A stretch of DNA of 38,252 nucleotides from Pseudoxanthobacter soli DSM 19599 (lineage in GTDB: Bacteria > Pseudomonadota > Alphaproteobacteria > Rhizobiales > Segnochrobactraceae), in NCBI GenBank assembly GCA_945898215.1, contig CAMDHY010000034.1, positions 1-38,252 on the forward strand, read 5' to 3'. Both the position numbers and the translations under genes were made by a program. Below the pieces are notes generated by a model. That model was not told where the DNA came from and did not search any database. It was given only the letters and a program-made list of their open reading frames with translations. Of the stretch, positions 25,119 to 33,331 are shown piece by piece; position 1 is the first letter of the stretch, and each line of letters opens with the position of its first letter.

Positions 25119-25319
25119 TCACCCGGAAGCGGAGCGCGCCACGAGCGGGCGCAGGAGCGGACGGACCAGGGCGGCGATGGCCGCGCCGAGGGACCGCCGG
25201 CGACCGTTCTCCTGCCGCGGGGCGGCGGGCAGCACGGTGGCCGGCCGGCCGATGGAACCGACCCGGCCGATGGCGGCGGGGTGGTGCAGCGGCAGCGGCG
25301 GAACGGTCGGAATGTGCAT
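25119..25319 (-). CDS. Possible small protein (66 aa) behind the second PII gene
   Basis: A 66-codon frame whose ATG lies two bases after the PII stop, suggesting translational coupling. GGAGG falls about 11 bases before the start, inside the end of the PII gene. The product is Pro-, Ala- and Arg-rich (MHIPTVPPLPLHHPA at the start, RRRSLGAAIAALVRPLL later), with one possible amphipathic helix near the C-terminus and no known domain. It ends about 95 bases before a strong terminator, so the transcript covers it. Coding character is uncertain in DNA this GC-rich; the space could instead be an untranslated 3' region. Confidence 0.4.
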   Translation of the reverse strand: MHIPTVPPLPLHHPAAIGRVGSIGRPATVLPAAPRQENGRRRSLGAAIAALVRPLLRPLVARSASG

Positions 25320-25321
25320 GG

Positions 25322-25660
25322 TCAGAGCGCCTCCGCGTCGGTCTCGCCGGTGCGGATGCGCACCACCTGCTCGAGCGTTCGGACGAAGATCTTCCCGTCG
25401 CCGATGCCGCCGGTGCGCGCCGCCGCGGTGATCGCCGCCACCACCGCATCGACGATCGCCGTGTCCACGGCCACCTCGACCATCAGCTTCGGCAGGAAGG
25501 CGACGGTGTACTCGGTGCCGCGGTAGATCTCGGTGTGGCCCTTCTGGCGGCCGAAGCCGCGCGCCTCCGACACCGTCAGCCCGTGCACGCCGAGGCCGAT
25601 CAGCGCGTCGCGCACGGCCTCGAGCTTGAAGGGCTGGATGACGGCGGAGACGAGCTTCAT
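25322..25660 (-). CDS. Second PII-family protein (GlnK/GlnB paralogue)
   Basis: A PII protein of 112 residues, clearly related to the glnK product 510 bases away. The T-loop [17 protein letters not shown] keeps Tyr51 and Lys40, and the [10 protein letters not shown] and VVRIRTGE segments are intact. Differences include Gln9 for Lys9 (VIQPFK), Phe for Tyr in the T-loop base, and a divergent region VDTAIVDAVVAAITAAAR. I chose the ATG at 25660, the family start. It has its own sigma-54-like promoter about 57 bases upstream and its own terminator, so it can be expressed apart from glnK-amtB. It may regulate a different partner or form mixed trimers with GlnK. Confidence 0.93.
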   Translation of the reverse strand: MKLVSAVIQPFKLEAVRDALIGLGVHGLTVSEARGFGRQKGHTEIYRGTEYTVAFLPKLMVEVAVDTAIVDAVVAAITAAARTGGIGDGKIFVRTLEQVVRIRTGETDAEAL

Positions 25661-25716
25661 GCGGCGGTCCCGGGCTTTGCAGGCCGGACGGGTCCGGCGG
25701 CTGGCCCTCCACCCCA

Positions 25717-25732
25717 ATCAAGTGGCGTGCCA
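25717..25732 (-). promoter_or_regulatory. Candidate sigma-54 promoter of the second PII gene
   Basis: The minus strand reads TGGCACG-CCAC-TTGAT. The -24 box is a perfect consensus, followed at GG-N10 by GA instead of GC. The predicted start near 25707 leaves about 47 bases to the ATG. An AGCAT-GAAA-TGC near-palindrome lies about 90 bases upstream (near 25812), where an activator would bind, but it is not a good NtrC match. Confidence 0.65.
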
Positions 25733-25881
25733 GTTTGCCACGCCCGGCGTCGCCACCCGTCGATTCGCGTCCGGCGCCGCGAAACCCCACGCCGGCCGTG
25801 TGCGGCGCAGCATGAAATGCCTGGTTTGAAGGCGAATGATCAATCTATGGGCAGCGCTTTCGACCCGGTCCTCGCCGCCGC

Positions 25882-26745
25882 TCAGCGCGAGCGCACACGG
25901 ATGAGGCCTTCCTGCGCCACCGACGCGATCAGACGGCCGGCACGGTCGTAGAGGGAGCCGCGGTTGAAGCCGCGCGCGCCGCTGGCCGAGGGCGAATCCT
26001 GCACATAGAGCAGCCACTCGTCGGCGCGGAACGGGCGGTGGAACCACATGGCGTGATCGAGGCTCGCGACCTGCATCGCCGGATCGAAGACGATGCGGCC
26101 GTGCGGGAACAGCGCCGTGTCGAGCAGCGTGTAGTCCGAAACGTAGGCGAGCACGCAGCGGTGGATCGCCGGGTCGTCCGGCAGCTCGGCGCCGGCGCGC
26201 ACCCACACCACCTGCCGCGCCGGCAGCGCCTCGCGGGAGGTATAGTGGCGGATGTCGACGGGCCTGAGTTCTATCAGCCGCTCGCGCTCGAAATAGGCGC
26301 GCACCTCGGGCGCCATGTCGTCGATCAGGCTGTCGACGAGGGCCTTCTCGGCCGGCAGCGTCTCCGGGCCGGGCACCGGCTCGGCGTCCATCTGGTGATC
26401 GAGCCCGGGCTCCTCGACCTGGAAGGAGGCCGACATCGAGAAGATGGCGTGGCCATGCTGGATGCCGACGACGCGCCGGGTGGTAAAGCTGCCGCCGTCG
26501 CGGATGCGGTCGACCTCGTAGACGATCGGCACGGCGGGATCGCCCGGCCGCAGGAAGTAGCCGTGCAGGGAGTGGGCCTGGCGGCCGCCCGCGACGGTGC
26601 GGGTGGCCGCGACCAGCGCCTGGCCGATCACCTGGCCGCCGAAGACGCGCTGCCAGTTGTCCTTCGGGCTGACGCCGCGGAAGAGGTTGTGCTCCAGCGG
26701 CTCGAGATCGAGGATCGATAGCAGGTTGGCGACGACATCGGGCAT
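25882..26745 (-). CDS. tesB: Acyl-CoA thioesterase II
   Basis: Double hot-dog acyl-CoA thioesterase of 287 residues, matching the usual TesB length. The family start LLSILDLEPLEHNLFRG, the first hot-dog marker RVFGGQVIGQALVAA, the SLHGYFLRPGD segment and the second-domain SLDHAMWFHRPFRADEW with the catalytic Asp are visible. VAQEGLIRVR at the C-terminus carries the catalytic Gln. It hydrolyses medium and long acyl-CoAs in the cytoplasm. The ATG at 26745 begins MPDVVANLL; the frame upstream is not family-like. It is divergent from the hydroxylase gene and follows the PII/amtB block, an order I recall from other rhizobia. A TTGACA (26825-26820, minus strand) may be its -35 box. Confidence 0.94.
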   Translation of the reverse strand: MPDVVANLLSILDLEPLEHNLFRGVSPKDNWQRVFGGQVIGQALVAATRTVAGGRQAHSLHGYFLRPGDPAVPIVYEVDRIRDGGSFTTRRVVGIQHGHAIFSMSASFQVEEPGLDHQMDAEPVPGPETLPAEKALVDSLIDDMAPEVRAYFERERLIELRPVDIRHYTSREALPARQVVWVRAGAELPDDPAIHRCVLAYVSDYTLLDTALFPHGRIVFDPAMQVASLDHAMWFHRPFRADEWLLYVQDSPSASGARGFNRGSLYDRAGRLIASVAQEGLIRVRSR

Positions 26746-26920
26746 CGGTGGCGCTCCGGGGAACCGCTGCCGAGGGCGGCCGCGGGCGGGACTGCCGCAT
26801 GCGGCGGCATCGTGCCCGCTGTCAAGGCGGCGCCGCTGCCCTAGACTGTCGGGACAGATCCGCAGGGGCCCGGACACCGTCCGTCGCGGCCCCGGCCGAG
26901 CCAGCAGGAAGGTCTCTGTC

Positions 26921-28186
26921 GTGAGCGTCACCAGCCTCGCCCGTCACCCCCGCGCCGCGGACGGGGCGGAGGGCGGCCCGTTCGACGTCGTCATCGCCGG
27001 CGGCGGCACCGTCGGCCTGTCGCTGGCGCTGGCCGTGGCGCGCGCCGACCGCCACGCCCGCGTCGCCGTCGTCGATGCGACGCCGCCCGGCGGCCGTGGC
27101 GACACCCGCGCCTCGGCGATCGCCGCGGCAGCGCGGCGGATGCTCACCCGTCTCGGCGTCTGGGGCGCAGTCGGCGGAGAGGCGGAGCCGATCCGCGAGA
27201 TGATCGTCACCGACAGCCGCCTCGCCGACGTGGTGCGGCCGGTGCTGCTCGGATTCGGCGGCGAGGTCGAGCCCGGCGAGCCGTTCGCCCACATGGTGCC
27301 GAACGGACCGCTGACGGCGGCGCTGACCGCGGCGGCGGAGGCGGCCGGCGTCGTCCTGCACGCTCCCGCGAGCGTCGACGACTTCACCGTCGGCCAAGAG
27401 GGCGTCGACGTCGCGCTCGCCGACGGCCGCCGCCTCGGGGCCCGACTGCTGGTCGCCGCCGACGGCGTGCGCTCGCGGCTGCGCGACCTCGCCGGCATCG
27501 GCACGGTGCGCCACGACTACCGGCAGTCCGGCATCGTCACGACGGTGGCCCACGAGCGCCCGCACGAGGGCCGCGCCGTCGAGCACTTCCTGCCGGGCGG
27601 CCCGTTCGCCATCCTGCCGCTCCGGGGCAACCGCTCCTCGCTGGTGTGGACCGAGCCGACCCACGAGGCGGAGCGCTTGGTCGCCCTCGACGACTTCACC
27701 TTCGCCCTCGAGCTCGAGCGCCGCTTCGGCCGCCAGCTCGGCGCGCTCGAGCCGGTCGGCCCGCGCCGCGCCTGGCCGCTGTCGCTGGTGTTGGCGCGCG
27801 CCTTCGTGAAGCCGCGCTTCGCGCTCGCCGGCGACGCGGCGCACGGCATCCACCCGATCGCAGGCCAGGGCCTCAACCTCGGCTTCCGCGACGCCGCCGC
27901 TCTCGCCGAAGTGATCGTCGAGGCGCGCCGCCTCGGGCGCGACCCCGGCGGTCTCGACGTGCTGGAGACCTACGAGCGCTGGCGCCGCTTCGACACGGTG
28001 CAGATGGGGCTCGTCACCGACGCCCTCAACGCCCTCTTCCGCACCGGGTTCGACCCGCTGCGCCTGGTGCGCGGCATCGGTCTCGGCCTCGTCGACCGGC
28101 TGCCCGCCGCCAAGGGCGCCTTCATCCGCGAGGCCGCCGGCCTCGGCGGAACCCTGCCGCGCCTGATGCGGGGCGAGGCGATCTGA
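26921..28186 (+). CDS. UbiH/UbiF/COQ6-family FAD-dependent hydroxylase
   Basis: Flavoprotein monooxygenase of 421 residues. The FAD-binding fingerprint IAGGGTVGLSLALAVA is at the N-terminus, the DG motif VAADGVRSRLRDLAG in the middle, and the GD motif ALAGDAAHGIHPIAGQGLNLG near residue 305. This is the class that hydroxylates the ubiquinone ring. Which ring carbon is modified cannot be told, as alphaproteobacterial members often act on more than one. The GTG at 26921 has AGGAAGG eight bases before it. It is divergent from tesB across 175 bases, where TAGACT (26841-26846) could be a -10 box. A membrane-associated biosynthetic role is expected. Confidence 0.9.
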   Translation: MSVTSLARHPRAADGAEGGPFDVVIAGGGTVGLSLALAVARADRHARVAVVDATPPGGRGDTRASAIAAAARRMLTRLGVWGAVGGEAEPIREMIVTDSRLADVVRPVLLGFGGEVEPGEPFAHMVPNGPLTAALTAAAEAAGVVLHAPASVDDFTVGQEGVDVALADGRRLGARLLVAADGVRSRLRDLAGIGTVRHDYRQSGIVTTVAHERPHEGRAVEHFLPGGPFAILPLRGNRSSLVWTEPTHEAERLVALDDFTFALELERRFGRQLGALEPVGPRRAWPLSLVLARAFVKPRFALAGDAAHGIHPIAGQGLNLGFRDAAALAEVIVEARRLGRDPGGLDVLETYERWRRFDTVQMGLVTDALNALFRTGFDPLRLVRGIGLGLVDRLPAAKGAFIREAAGLGGTLPRLMRGEAI

Positions 28187-28361
28187 GGTGGCAACCTCGT
28201 CCCGTAGCGCCCGCCGCCCGCCCGTCGCTTCGTTTTTGCTGTTGCACTGGCAGCGCCGATCTCGCATTCGGGATGGATCTGCACGCGCGCGGACGGATGA
28301 CAGCGAACATCGACGGTTCGACGTCGACCGGGCATGATCTGCGCGACAGGAGACCTGGCTC

Positions 28362-29318
28362 GTGGCGCCGTCGTTGTCATCCATCCTGTCTCGCCTGCTG
28401 TCGCCGTTCCGGTCCTCGAAGCCAAAACGGCGCGACCGGCGCGCCGGCGCCGAGAAGGCCGCGCAGCCGCGCAAGAATGCCGCCGCCCGGGCGGAACGTC
28501 TCGCCAAGGCCGCAGAGCGGGAGGCGAAACAGCAGGCCCGCAGGGGGGCCAAGGCCGATGGTGGGCATCGCTCCGACGAGCGAGCGGCGAAGCAGGCCGC
28601 GAAGGCGGCCGCCCGCCGGGTGGGCCGGACCTTCAACGTCGTCTCGTTTCCGAAGTCCGGCCGCACCTGGCTGCGCGTCATGCTCGACGGTCTGAAGCTC
28701 GACGCGAAGTACACCCACGACGGCAGCGGCCACTCGAAGACCGGGCACGTGGAAGAGCTGCAGCCGGCTTCCGAGGCGTTCGCCGGCAAGACGATCGTCT
28801 TTCTCTATCGCGACCCGCGCGACACCGTCGTGTCCGGCTACTTCCAGACCGCCAAGCGCCTCGGCGGCTACGACGGCACCATCTCCGACTTCATCCGCGA
28901 TCCGCGCCACGGCATCGAGAAGATCGTCCGCTTCAACATGGAGTGGCTGGCGCGCGGTGCAGATCTCGGCAAGTTCCACGCCGTCACCTACGAGGACCTG
29001 AAGGCGGATACGGCCGGGGCGCTCTCGACGATCATCGGTTTCGTCGGAGCGGAGCGCGGTTCCGAGGAGATCGCCGCGGCGGTGGACGAGGCCTCGTTCG
29101 AGAAGATGCAGGCGCGCGAGCGGTCCGGCGAACTGGCGCAGCAATACGGCAGGATCCTCGCGCCCGGGAAGGCCGACGACCCGCAGTCCTACAAGGTGCG
29201 CGAGGGCATCGTCGGCGGCTTCCGCAAGCACCTCGGCGCGGACGACATCGCCTTCTGCGACGACGTCCTGAACCGTCTCGGCTATCCCCTCGAAGCCCAC
29301 GGGTCGCGGGAGGCGTGA
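28362..29318 (+). CDS. Sulfotransferase with basic N-terminal extension
   Basis: PAPS-dependent sulfotransferase of 318 residues. The 5'-phosphosulfate loop is FPKSGRTWLR (about 96-105) and the 3'-phosphate motif is YRDPRDTVVSGY (from 149). Both are well kept, and VTYEDLKADT is the usual late strand. Residues 1-88 are not part of the fold: a Lys/Arg/Ala-rich, probably helical tail (KNAAARAERLAKAAEREAKQ) with no signal peptide. The GTG at 28362 has AGGAG about nine bases upstream. The acceptor is unknown; surface polysaccharide is plausible because a GSCFA gene follows. The 175-base upstream gap is poorer in GC than the surroundings. A second sulfotransferase with a similar tail lies at 36047. 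Confidence 0.88.
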   Translation: MAPSLSSILSRLLSPFRSSKPKRRDRRAGAEKAAQPRKNAAARAERLAKAAEREAKQQARRGAKADGGHRSDERAAKQAAKAAARRVGRTFNVVSFPKSGRTWLRVMLDGLKLDAKYTHDGSGHSKTGHVEELQPASEAFAGKTIVFLYRDPRDTVVSGYFQTAKRLGGYDGTISDFIRDPRHGIEKIVRFNMEWLARGADLGKFHAVTYEDLKADTAGALSTIIGFVGAERGSEEIAAAVDEASFEKMQARERSGELAQQYGRILAPGKADDPQSYKVREGIVGGFRKHLGADDIAFCDDVLNRLGYPLEAHGSREA

Positions 29319-29484
29319 CGCCCGGCGGGTGGCCCCGCGGCAAGCGGACGGACGGCAGCGGCGTGCCGGCTCAGTTCGGGACGCGCGGCCCCTGCGCATT
29401 TCGTGGTGGAAACTCCTCGCAGTTCCGCCCTCAATCGACACGCGGACAACAACGACAGCTAAGATTTCGCGTAGTCTCCTGCCA

Positions 29485-31482
29485 ATGGCTCACCGCTTGA
29501 ACGACCCCTCAATGCTCTCCCCTTATTCGACCCCACAGCGCGGCTCGGCCCGCGACCGCCTCCGCGACAAGTCGAACGCCAATGCCGACTGGTCGGACGC
29601 CGGGCCACGGCTGGCTCCGCAGGTATGGCCCGCCTTCACGCCGGGCTTCGTCGTGCCGCCGGGCGGCACCGTCTTCACGGTCGGCTCGTGCTTCGCCCGC
29701 AACATCGAGGAACACGTCGCCCGGCTCGGCTTCCGCGTGCCGACGCTGGCGTTCTCGGTGCCGGACGCGGAGCGGGCGGGCGGGCGCGGCAATGCGGTGC
29801 TGAACAAGTACACACCGGCCGCCATTCGCCAGGAGTTCGACTGGGCCCGCCGCATCCTCGAGGCGGGTGGAACGGTCACGCCGGACCACGTCGCACCGCT
29901 CGCGTTCACCTGCACCGACGGCCAAGAGATCGATCTGCATCTCGGCGGCTACCGGCCGGTTTCGCCGGAGCGTCTGCTGGCGCGGCGCCAGCAACTCTTC
30001 GATGCCTTCCGCCACGCCTTCACCGCCGACTGCGTGGTGCTGACGCTCGGCCTCGTCGAAGCCTGGATCGACGAGGCGACCGGGCTCGCCATCCAGCAGG
30101 CTCCGGTCCAGGCGGCGTTCCGGCGCCACCTCGACCGCTTCTCCTTCCGCCGGCTCGACTTCGCCGGCTGCCGCGCCGAGGTGCAGGCGGCGATCGATAC
30201 GGTGCGCGCCGTCAACCCGGCGGCGACGTTCCTCATCACCACCTCGCCGGTGCCGCTCGACCGCACCTTCACCGACGATGACGTCATCACCGCGACGATG
30301 CACGGCAAGTCGGTGCTGCGCGCCGTCTGCGGCGAGATCGTCGCGGCGAACGAGCGGGTCGACTATTTCCCGAGCTACGAGAGCGTCATTCTGACGCGCG
30401 ACTGGTCGGTGTTCCAGAGCGACCGCCGCCACGTCTCCGACGCCTTCGTCGGCAAGATCGTGCAGCGCCTCGTCGACACCTATTTCCGCGAGGCGCCGGC
30501 CGAGCGCCGGGCGGCGCATGCCGCCTACATGGCGTCGCTGGCGGGCGAGACGACGGACGCCGATGCGCTGCGCTCGCTGTCCGAAGCGGCGCCACAGGAC
30601 GTCCGCGCCTTCGTCCACTACCTGAACGCCCTGACCACCCGCCCCGAGGCGCTCGCCGCCGCGGTAGCGCGCTACCTCGAGGGCCGTCCGGCGCCCGAGC
30701 ACGTCGCCCGCGTCGCCCGCACGACGAAGCGCGACATCGACGACGCCGCGACGGTGCTGGGCGCGATCGCGCGGGGTCTCGCGGACGCCGCCGGCGAGGC
30801 GGCGGTGGCGCCCGCCGCGGCCGACGTCTGGCGGCTGTGGGTGCAGGCGCTGCTGCGCGAGGAGCGCATCGCCGAGGCCGTCGTCGCGATCGCCGACGCC
30901 GGCCGGCGCTGGCCGGACGACGAGGGCTTTTCCGAGTTCGCCACGATGGCGAAGCGCCGGGCCCGCCGCGCCGGCCTGCAGGATGCGACAGCCGCCGATC
31001 TCGCGCCCGCCGTCGCGCCCGCCGTCGCGGCCGCACCGACGCCGATCGACACCCTCACCAGCGCCTTCGAAGGCGGAGATCCCGGCGCCATCGCGACGGC
31101 GCTCGGCGCCGCCCTCGACGCCGGTGCCACTGCCGAAGCCGTGGTGGAAATCGGCCATCAGGCGAAGCGCGCGGCGCGCGAGGGGATCGTCTCGCCACGG
31201 CTCGCCGCCCTCGCCGCGGCGATCACGGCCCGTGCCGCCGCGAGCGGCAGCGCGCCCGATCCCGCCTTTTTCCCGCTCTGGCGGCTCCTGTCGCAGGCAC
31301 TTTGGCGGGAGGATCGGCGCGCCGAGGCGCTGGCGGCGGCGCAGGCGGCGGTAGCGCTGTGGCCCGACGGCGAGGACGCCGGCGACCATCTCAACTCGGT
31401 CGAGCGCAAGGTCCGCAAACAGGGCCTCGAGCCCGCCCCCGGCGAGCCCGACGAGGCGCCGCGGGATCGGGACGCCGCCTGA
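29485..31482 (+). CDS. GSCFA-domain protein with duplicated C-terminal module
   Basis: A protein of 665 residues. The N-terminal half is a GSCFA domain, related to SGNH/GDSL esterases: the motif FTVGSCFARNIEEHV (GSCFA at 67-71) holds the likely nucleophile region, LTLGLVEAW and TTSPVPLDRTF follow, and DRRHVSDAFVGKIV carries a candidate catalytic His. The C-terminal half is Ala-rich and TPR-like, with two related copies: WRLWVQALLREERIAEAVVA (449 on) and WRLLSQALWREDRRAEALAA (599 on). Members are often linked to capsule or exopolysaccharide acylation. The ATG at 29485 lacks a ribosome site; ATG 29512 is the alternative. It is on the same strand as the sulfotransferase, 166 bases apart, in a locally AT-richer gap with a possible TCGACA/TAAGAT promoter. 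Confidence 0.85.
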   Translation: MAHRLNDPSMLSPYSTPQRGSARDRLRDKSNANADWSDAGPRLAPQVWPAFTPGFVVPPGGTVFTVGSCFARNIEEHVARLGFRVPTLAFSVPDAERAGGRGNAVLNKYTPAAIRQEFDWARRILEAGGTVTPDHVAPLAFTCTDGQEIDLHLGGYRPVSPERLLARRQQLFDAFRHAFTADCVVLTLGLVEAWIDEATGLAIQQAPVQAAFRRHLDRFSFRRLDFAGCRAEVQAAIDTVRAVNPAATFLITTSPVPLDRTFTDDDVITATMHGKSVLRAVCGEIVAANERVDYFPSYESVILTRDWSVFQSDRRHVSDAFVGKIVQRLVDTYFREAPAERRAAHAAYMASLAGETTDADALRSLSEAAPQDVRAFVHYLNALTTRPEALAAAVARYLEGRPAPEHVARVARTTKRDIDDAATVLGAIARGLADAAGEAAVAPAAADVWRLWVQALLREERIAEAVVAIADAGRRWPDDEGFSEFATMAKRRARRAGLQDATAADLAPAVAPAVAAAPTPIDTLTSAFEGGDPGAIATALGAALDAGATAEAVVEIGHQAKRAAREGIVSPRLAALAAAITARAAASGSAPDPAFFPLWRLLSQALWREDRRAEALAAAQAAVALWPDGEDAGDHLNSVERKVRKQGLEPAPGEPDEAPRDRDAA

Positions 31483-31644
31483 GACGGGTCGCCGCCCGAG
31501 CCCCGACCCACTCAGCGTCCGCGGGCCGCACCGCCGCGCCGCTCCTGCGGCGTGAGCGCCCCTGAAGTGGCGGCCGAGCCGCGCTATATGCTCGACGCTT
31601 GCACGCCCGGCCGACGCCGCAGGCGGGCCGTCGAGGAGACCGGG

Positions 31645-31836
31645 ATGGCGACCTTCTTCTACAATCTCGTGCCGTTCGCGGTCGCCGCCGTCGCGGTGGT
31701 GCTGCTCTTCGGCCTCTACAACATGCTACGGGGCGGCAGCCCCGACCTGTCGCAGAAGCTGATGCGCTGGCGGGTGATCCTGCAGCTCGTGGCCATCATC
31801 GTCATCATGGCGACGGTGTACTTCACGAGCCGCTGA
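31645..31836 (+). CDS. Twin transmembrane (HIG1-type) small protein
   Basis: A 63-residue membrane protein with two spans (LVPFAVAAVAVVLLFGLYNML and VILQLVAIIVIMATVYF) separated by the polar turn RGGSPDLSQKLMRWR. This is the alphaproteobacterial twin-TM or HIG1_N family, whose eukaryotic relatives associate with cytochrome oxidase supercomplexes. GAGGAG lies seven bases before the ATG at 31645; the frame continues upstream without family match. It is 23 bases ahead of the adenosyltransferase gene, an order I recall from other Hyphomicrobiales. The role in this organism is unproven; an inner-membrane respiratory accessory role is inference. Confidence 0.87.
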   Translation: MATFFYNLVPFAVAAVAVVLLFGLYNMLRGGSPDLSQKLMRWRVILQLVAIIVIMATVYFTSR

Positions 31837-31859
31837 CGAAGACGACGAGGAACAGGCCG

Positions 31860-32435
31860 ATGGTCGCGCTCAACCGCATCTACACCCGCACCGGCGACGA
31901 CGGTACCACCGGCCTCGCCTCCGGTCCGCGCCGCTCGAAGGCCGACATCCGCGTCGAGGCCTACGGCACCGTCGACGAGGCGAACGCCTTCCTCGGCCGC
32001 GCCCGCCTCGCCGCCGAAGCCGCCGGCGACCGCGCCAGCGACGCCATGCTGGCGCGCATCCAGAACGACCTTTTCGACCTCGGCGCCGACCTTGCGACCC
32101 CGCACGACCCACCGCCGCGCCACGAGGCGCTGCGCATCGTTCCGGCGCAGGTGGACCGGCTGGAGGCCGAGATCGACGCCCTCAACGCCCGCCTCGCGCC
32201 GCTGCGCTCGTTCGTGCTGCCGGGCGGCACGGCGCTCGCCACCGAACTGCACGTCTGCCGCACCGTCGTGCGCCGCGCCGAACGCCTCGCGGTGGCGCTC
32301 GCCGACGCCGAGGAGGTCAACCCGGCCGCGATGCGCTACCTCAACCGCCTGTCGGACCTGCTGTTCGTCGCCGCCCGCATCGCCAATGCCGACGGCGCCG
32401 ACGACGTGCTGTGGATTCCCGGCCAGAACCGCTGA
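31860..32435 (+). CDS. Cob(I)yrinic acid a,c-diamide adenosyltransferase (PduO type)
   Basis: PduO-type ATP:cob(I)alamin adenosyltransferase, 191 residues. It transfers the 5'-deoxyadenosyl group of ATP to cobalt(I) corrinoid. The N-terminal ATP-binding segment IYTRTGDDGTTGLASG, EAYGTVDEANAFLG, FVLPGGT, CRTVVRRAER and NRLSDLLFVAAR are all family landmarks of the five-helix trimer. The ATG at 31860 follows GAGGAAC. It sits between the twin-TM gene and a rhomboid gene in a same-strand unit. A cobalamin-dependent enzyme such as methylmalonyl-CoA mutase is expected elsewhere in the genome. Confidence 0.94.
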   Translation: MVALNRIYTRTGDDGTTGLASGPRRSKADIRVEAYGTVDEANAFLGRARLAAEAAGDRASDAMLARIQNDLFDLGADLATPHDPPPRHEALRIVPAQVDRLEAEIDALNARLAPLRSFVLPGGTALATELHVCRTVVRRAERLAVALADAEEVNPAAMRYLNRLSDLLFVAARIANADGADDVLWIPGQNR

Positions 32436-32462
32436 GGGCGGCGGGCGAGACAGGCGGCGGCG

Positions 32463-33155
32463 GTGTTCATCCCCATCCACGACGACAACCCGCATCGCCA
32501 CATCGCCGCGCCGGTGGTCGTCTACGCCGTCCTCGGGGGGACCCTCGCCGCCTTCCTCGCGACGCTCGCGGCGGGACCGGAGACGGTCGAGCGGGTGGTG
32601 CTCGGGCTCGGGCTGGTGCCGGCGGTGCTGACCGGCGAGGCGACGCTGGCGCCGGGCCTCGAGATCGTGCCGGCGTGGGCGACGCTTCTCACCTACGCCT
32701 TCCTGCACGCCGGCTGGGCGCATCTCCTCGGCAACATGGCGTTCGTCTGGGTGTTCGCAGACAATGTCGAGGACGCCCTCGGCCACGTCCGCTTCGCCGT
32801 CTTCTATCTCGCCTGCGCCGTCGCTGCGGGGTTGACCCATGTGCTCATCGATCCCGCCTCGCAGGCCCCGATGATCGGCGCCTCCGGGGCCGTCGCGGGG
32901 GTCGTCGGTGCCTATCTCGTGCTGCACCCGCACGTGCGCGCCTGGGTACTGGTGCTCGGGCCGATCCCGCTCCGGCTGCCGGCGGCCTGGCTCATCCTCG
33001 CCTGGGCCGCCTTCCAGGTCTGGAACGCCGCCACCGACACCGAGGGGGCGGTCGCCTGGTGGTCGCACATCGGCGGCTTCGTCGCCGGCGCCGTGCTGGT
33101 GGTGCCGCTGCGCCGGCGCGGCGTGCCGCTGTTCGACCGGCCGATCCCGCGGTGA
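32463..33155 (+). CDS. Rhomboid family intramembrane serine protease
   Basis: Intramembrane protease of 230 residues with six or more hydrophobic segments. The catalytic serine is in IGASGAVAGVVGAYL (about residue 141) and the catalytic histidine in WWSHIGGFVAGAV. The upstream HAGWAHLLGNMAFVWVFADNVED block carries the conserved His/Asn of the oxyanion region. LGHVRFAVFYLACAVAAGL is the next helix. The GTG at 32463 follows a GGCGGCGGC stretch rather than a good ribosome site, 27 bases after the adenosyltransferase stop. Substrates are unknown. A promoter-like sequence behind it begins the etf unit. Confidence 0.92.
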   Translation: MFIPIHDDNPHRHIAAPVVVYAVLGGTLAAFLATLAAGPETVERVVLGLGLVPAVLTGEATLAPGLEIVPAWATLLTYAFLHAGWAHLLGNMAFVWVFADNVEDALGHVRFAVFYLACAVAAGLTHVLIDPASQAPMIGASGAVAGVVGAYLVLHPHVRAWVLVLGPIPLRLPAAWLILAWAAFQVWNAATDTEGAVAWWSHIGGFVAGAVLVVPLRRRGVPLFDRPIPR

Positions 33156-33208
33156 GACCGCCCGCCCGATGACGCAGGCGAATCCAGCGTCTCCGCAAGG
33201 TCGCCGCG

Positions 33209-33238
33209 TTGACACCCGTTGCACCGCAACAGTAGGGT
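33209..33238 (+). promoter_or_regulatory. Candidate sigma-70 promoter of etfBA
   Basis: A perfect TTGACA at 33209-33214, then an 18-base spacer and TAGGGT at 33233-33238. Transcription would start near 33245, about 85 bases before the etfB ATG. The -10 is weak, as is common in alphaproteobacteria. Confidence 0.5.
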
Positions 33239-33331
33239 CCGGCCCGCTTCGATCCGCCCCGGCCGCCACAGGCGCCGCGGCGCAGGCCGCCCCGCCGGCC
33301 CCGGCCTCCCTGGGAGAAGGTTGAGCAGGAC

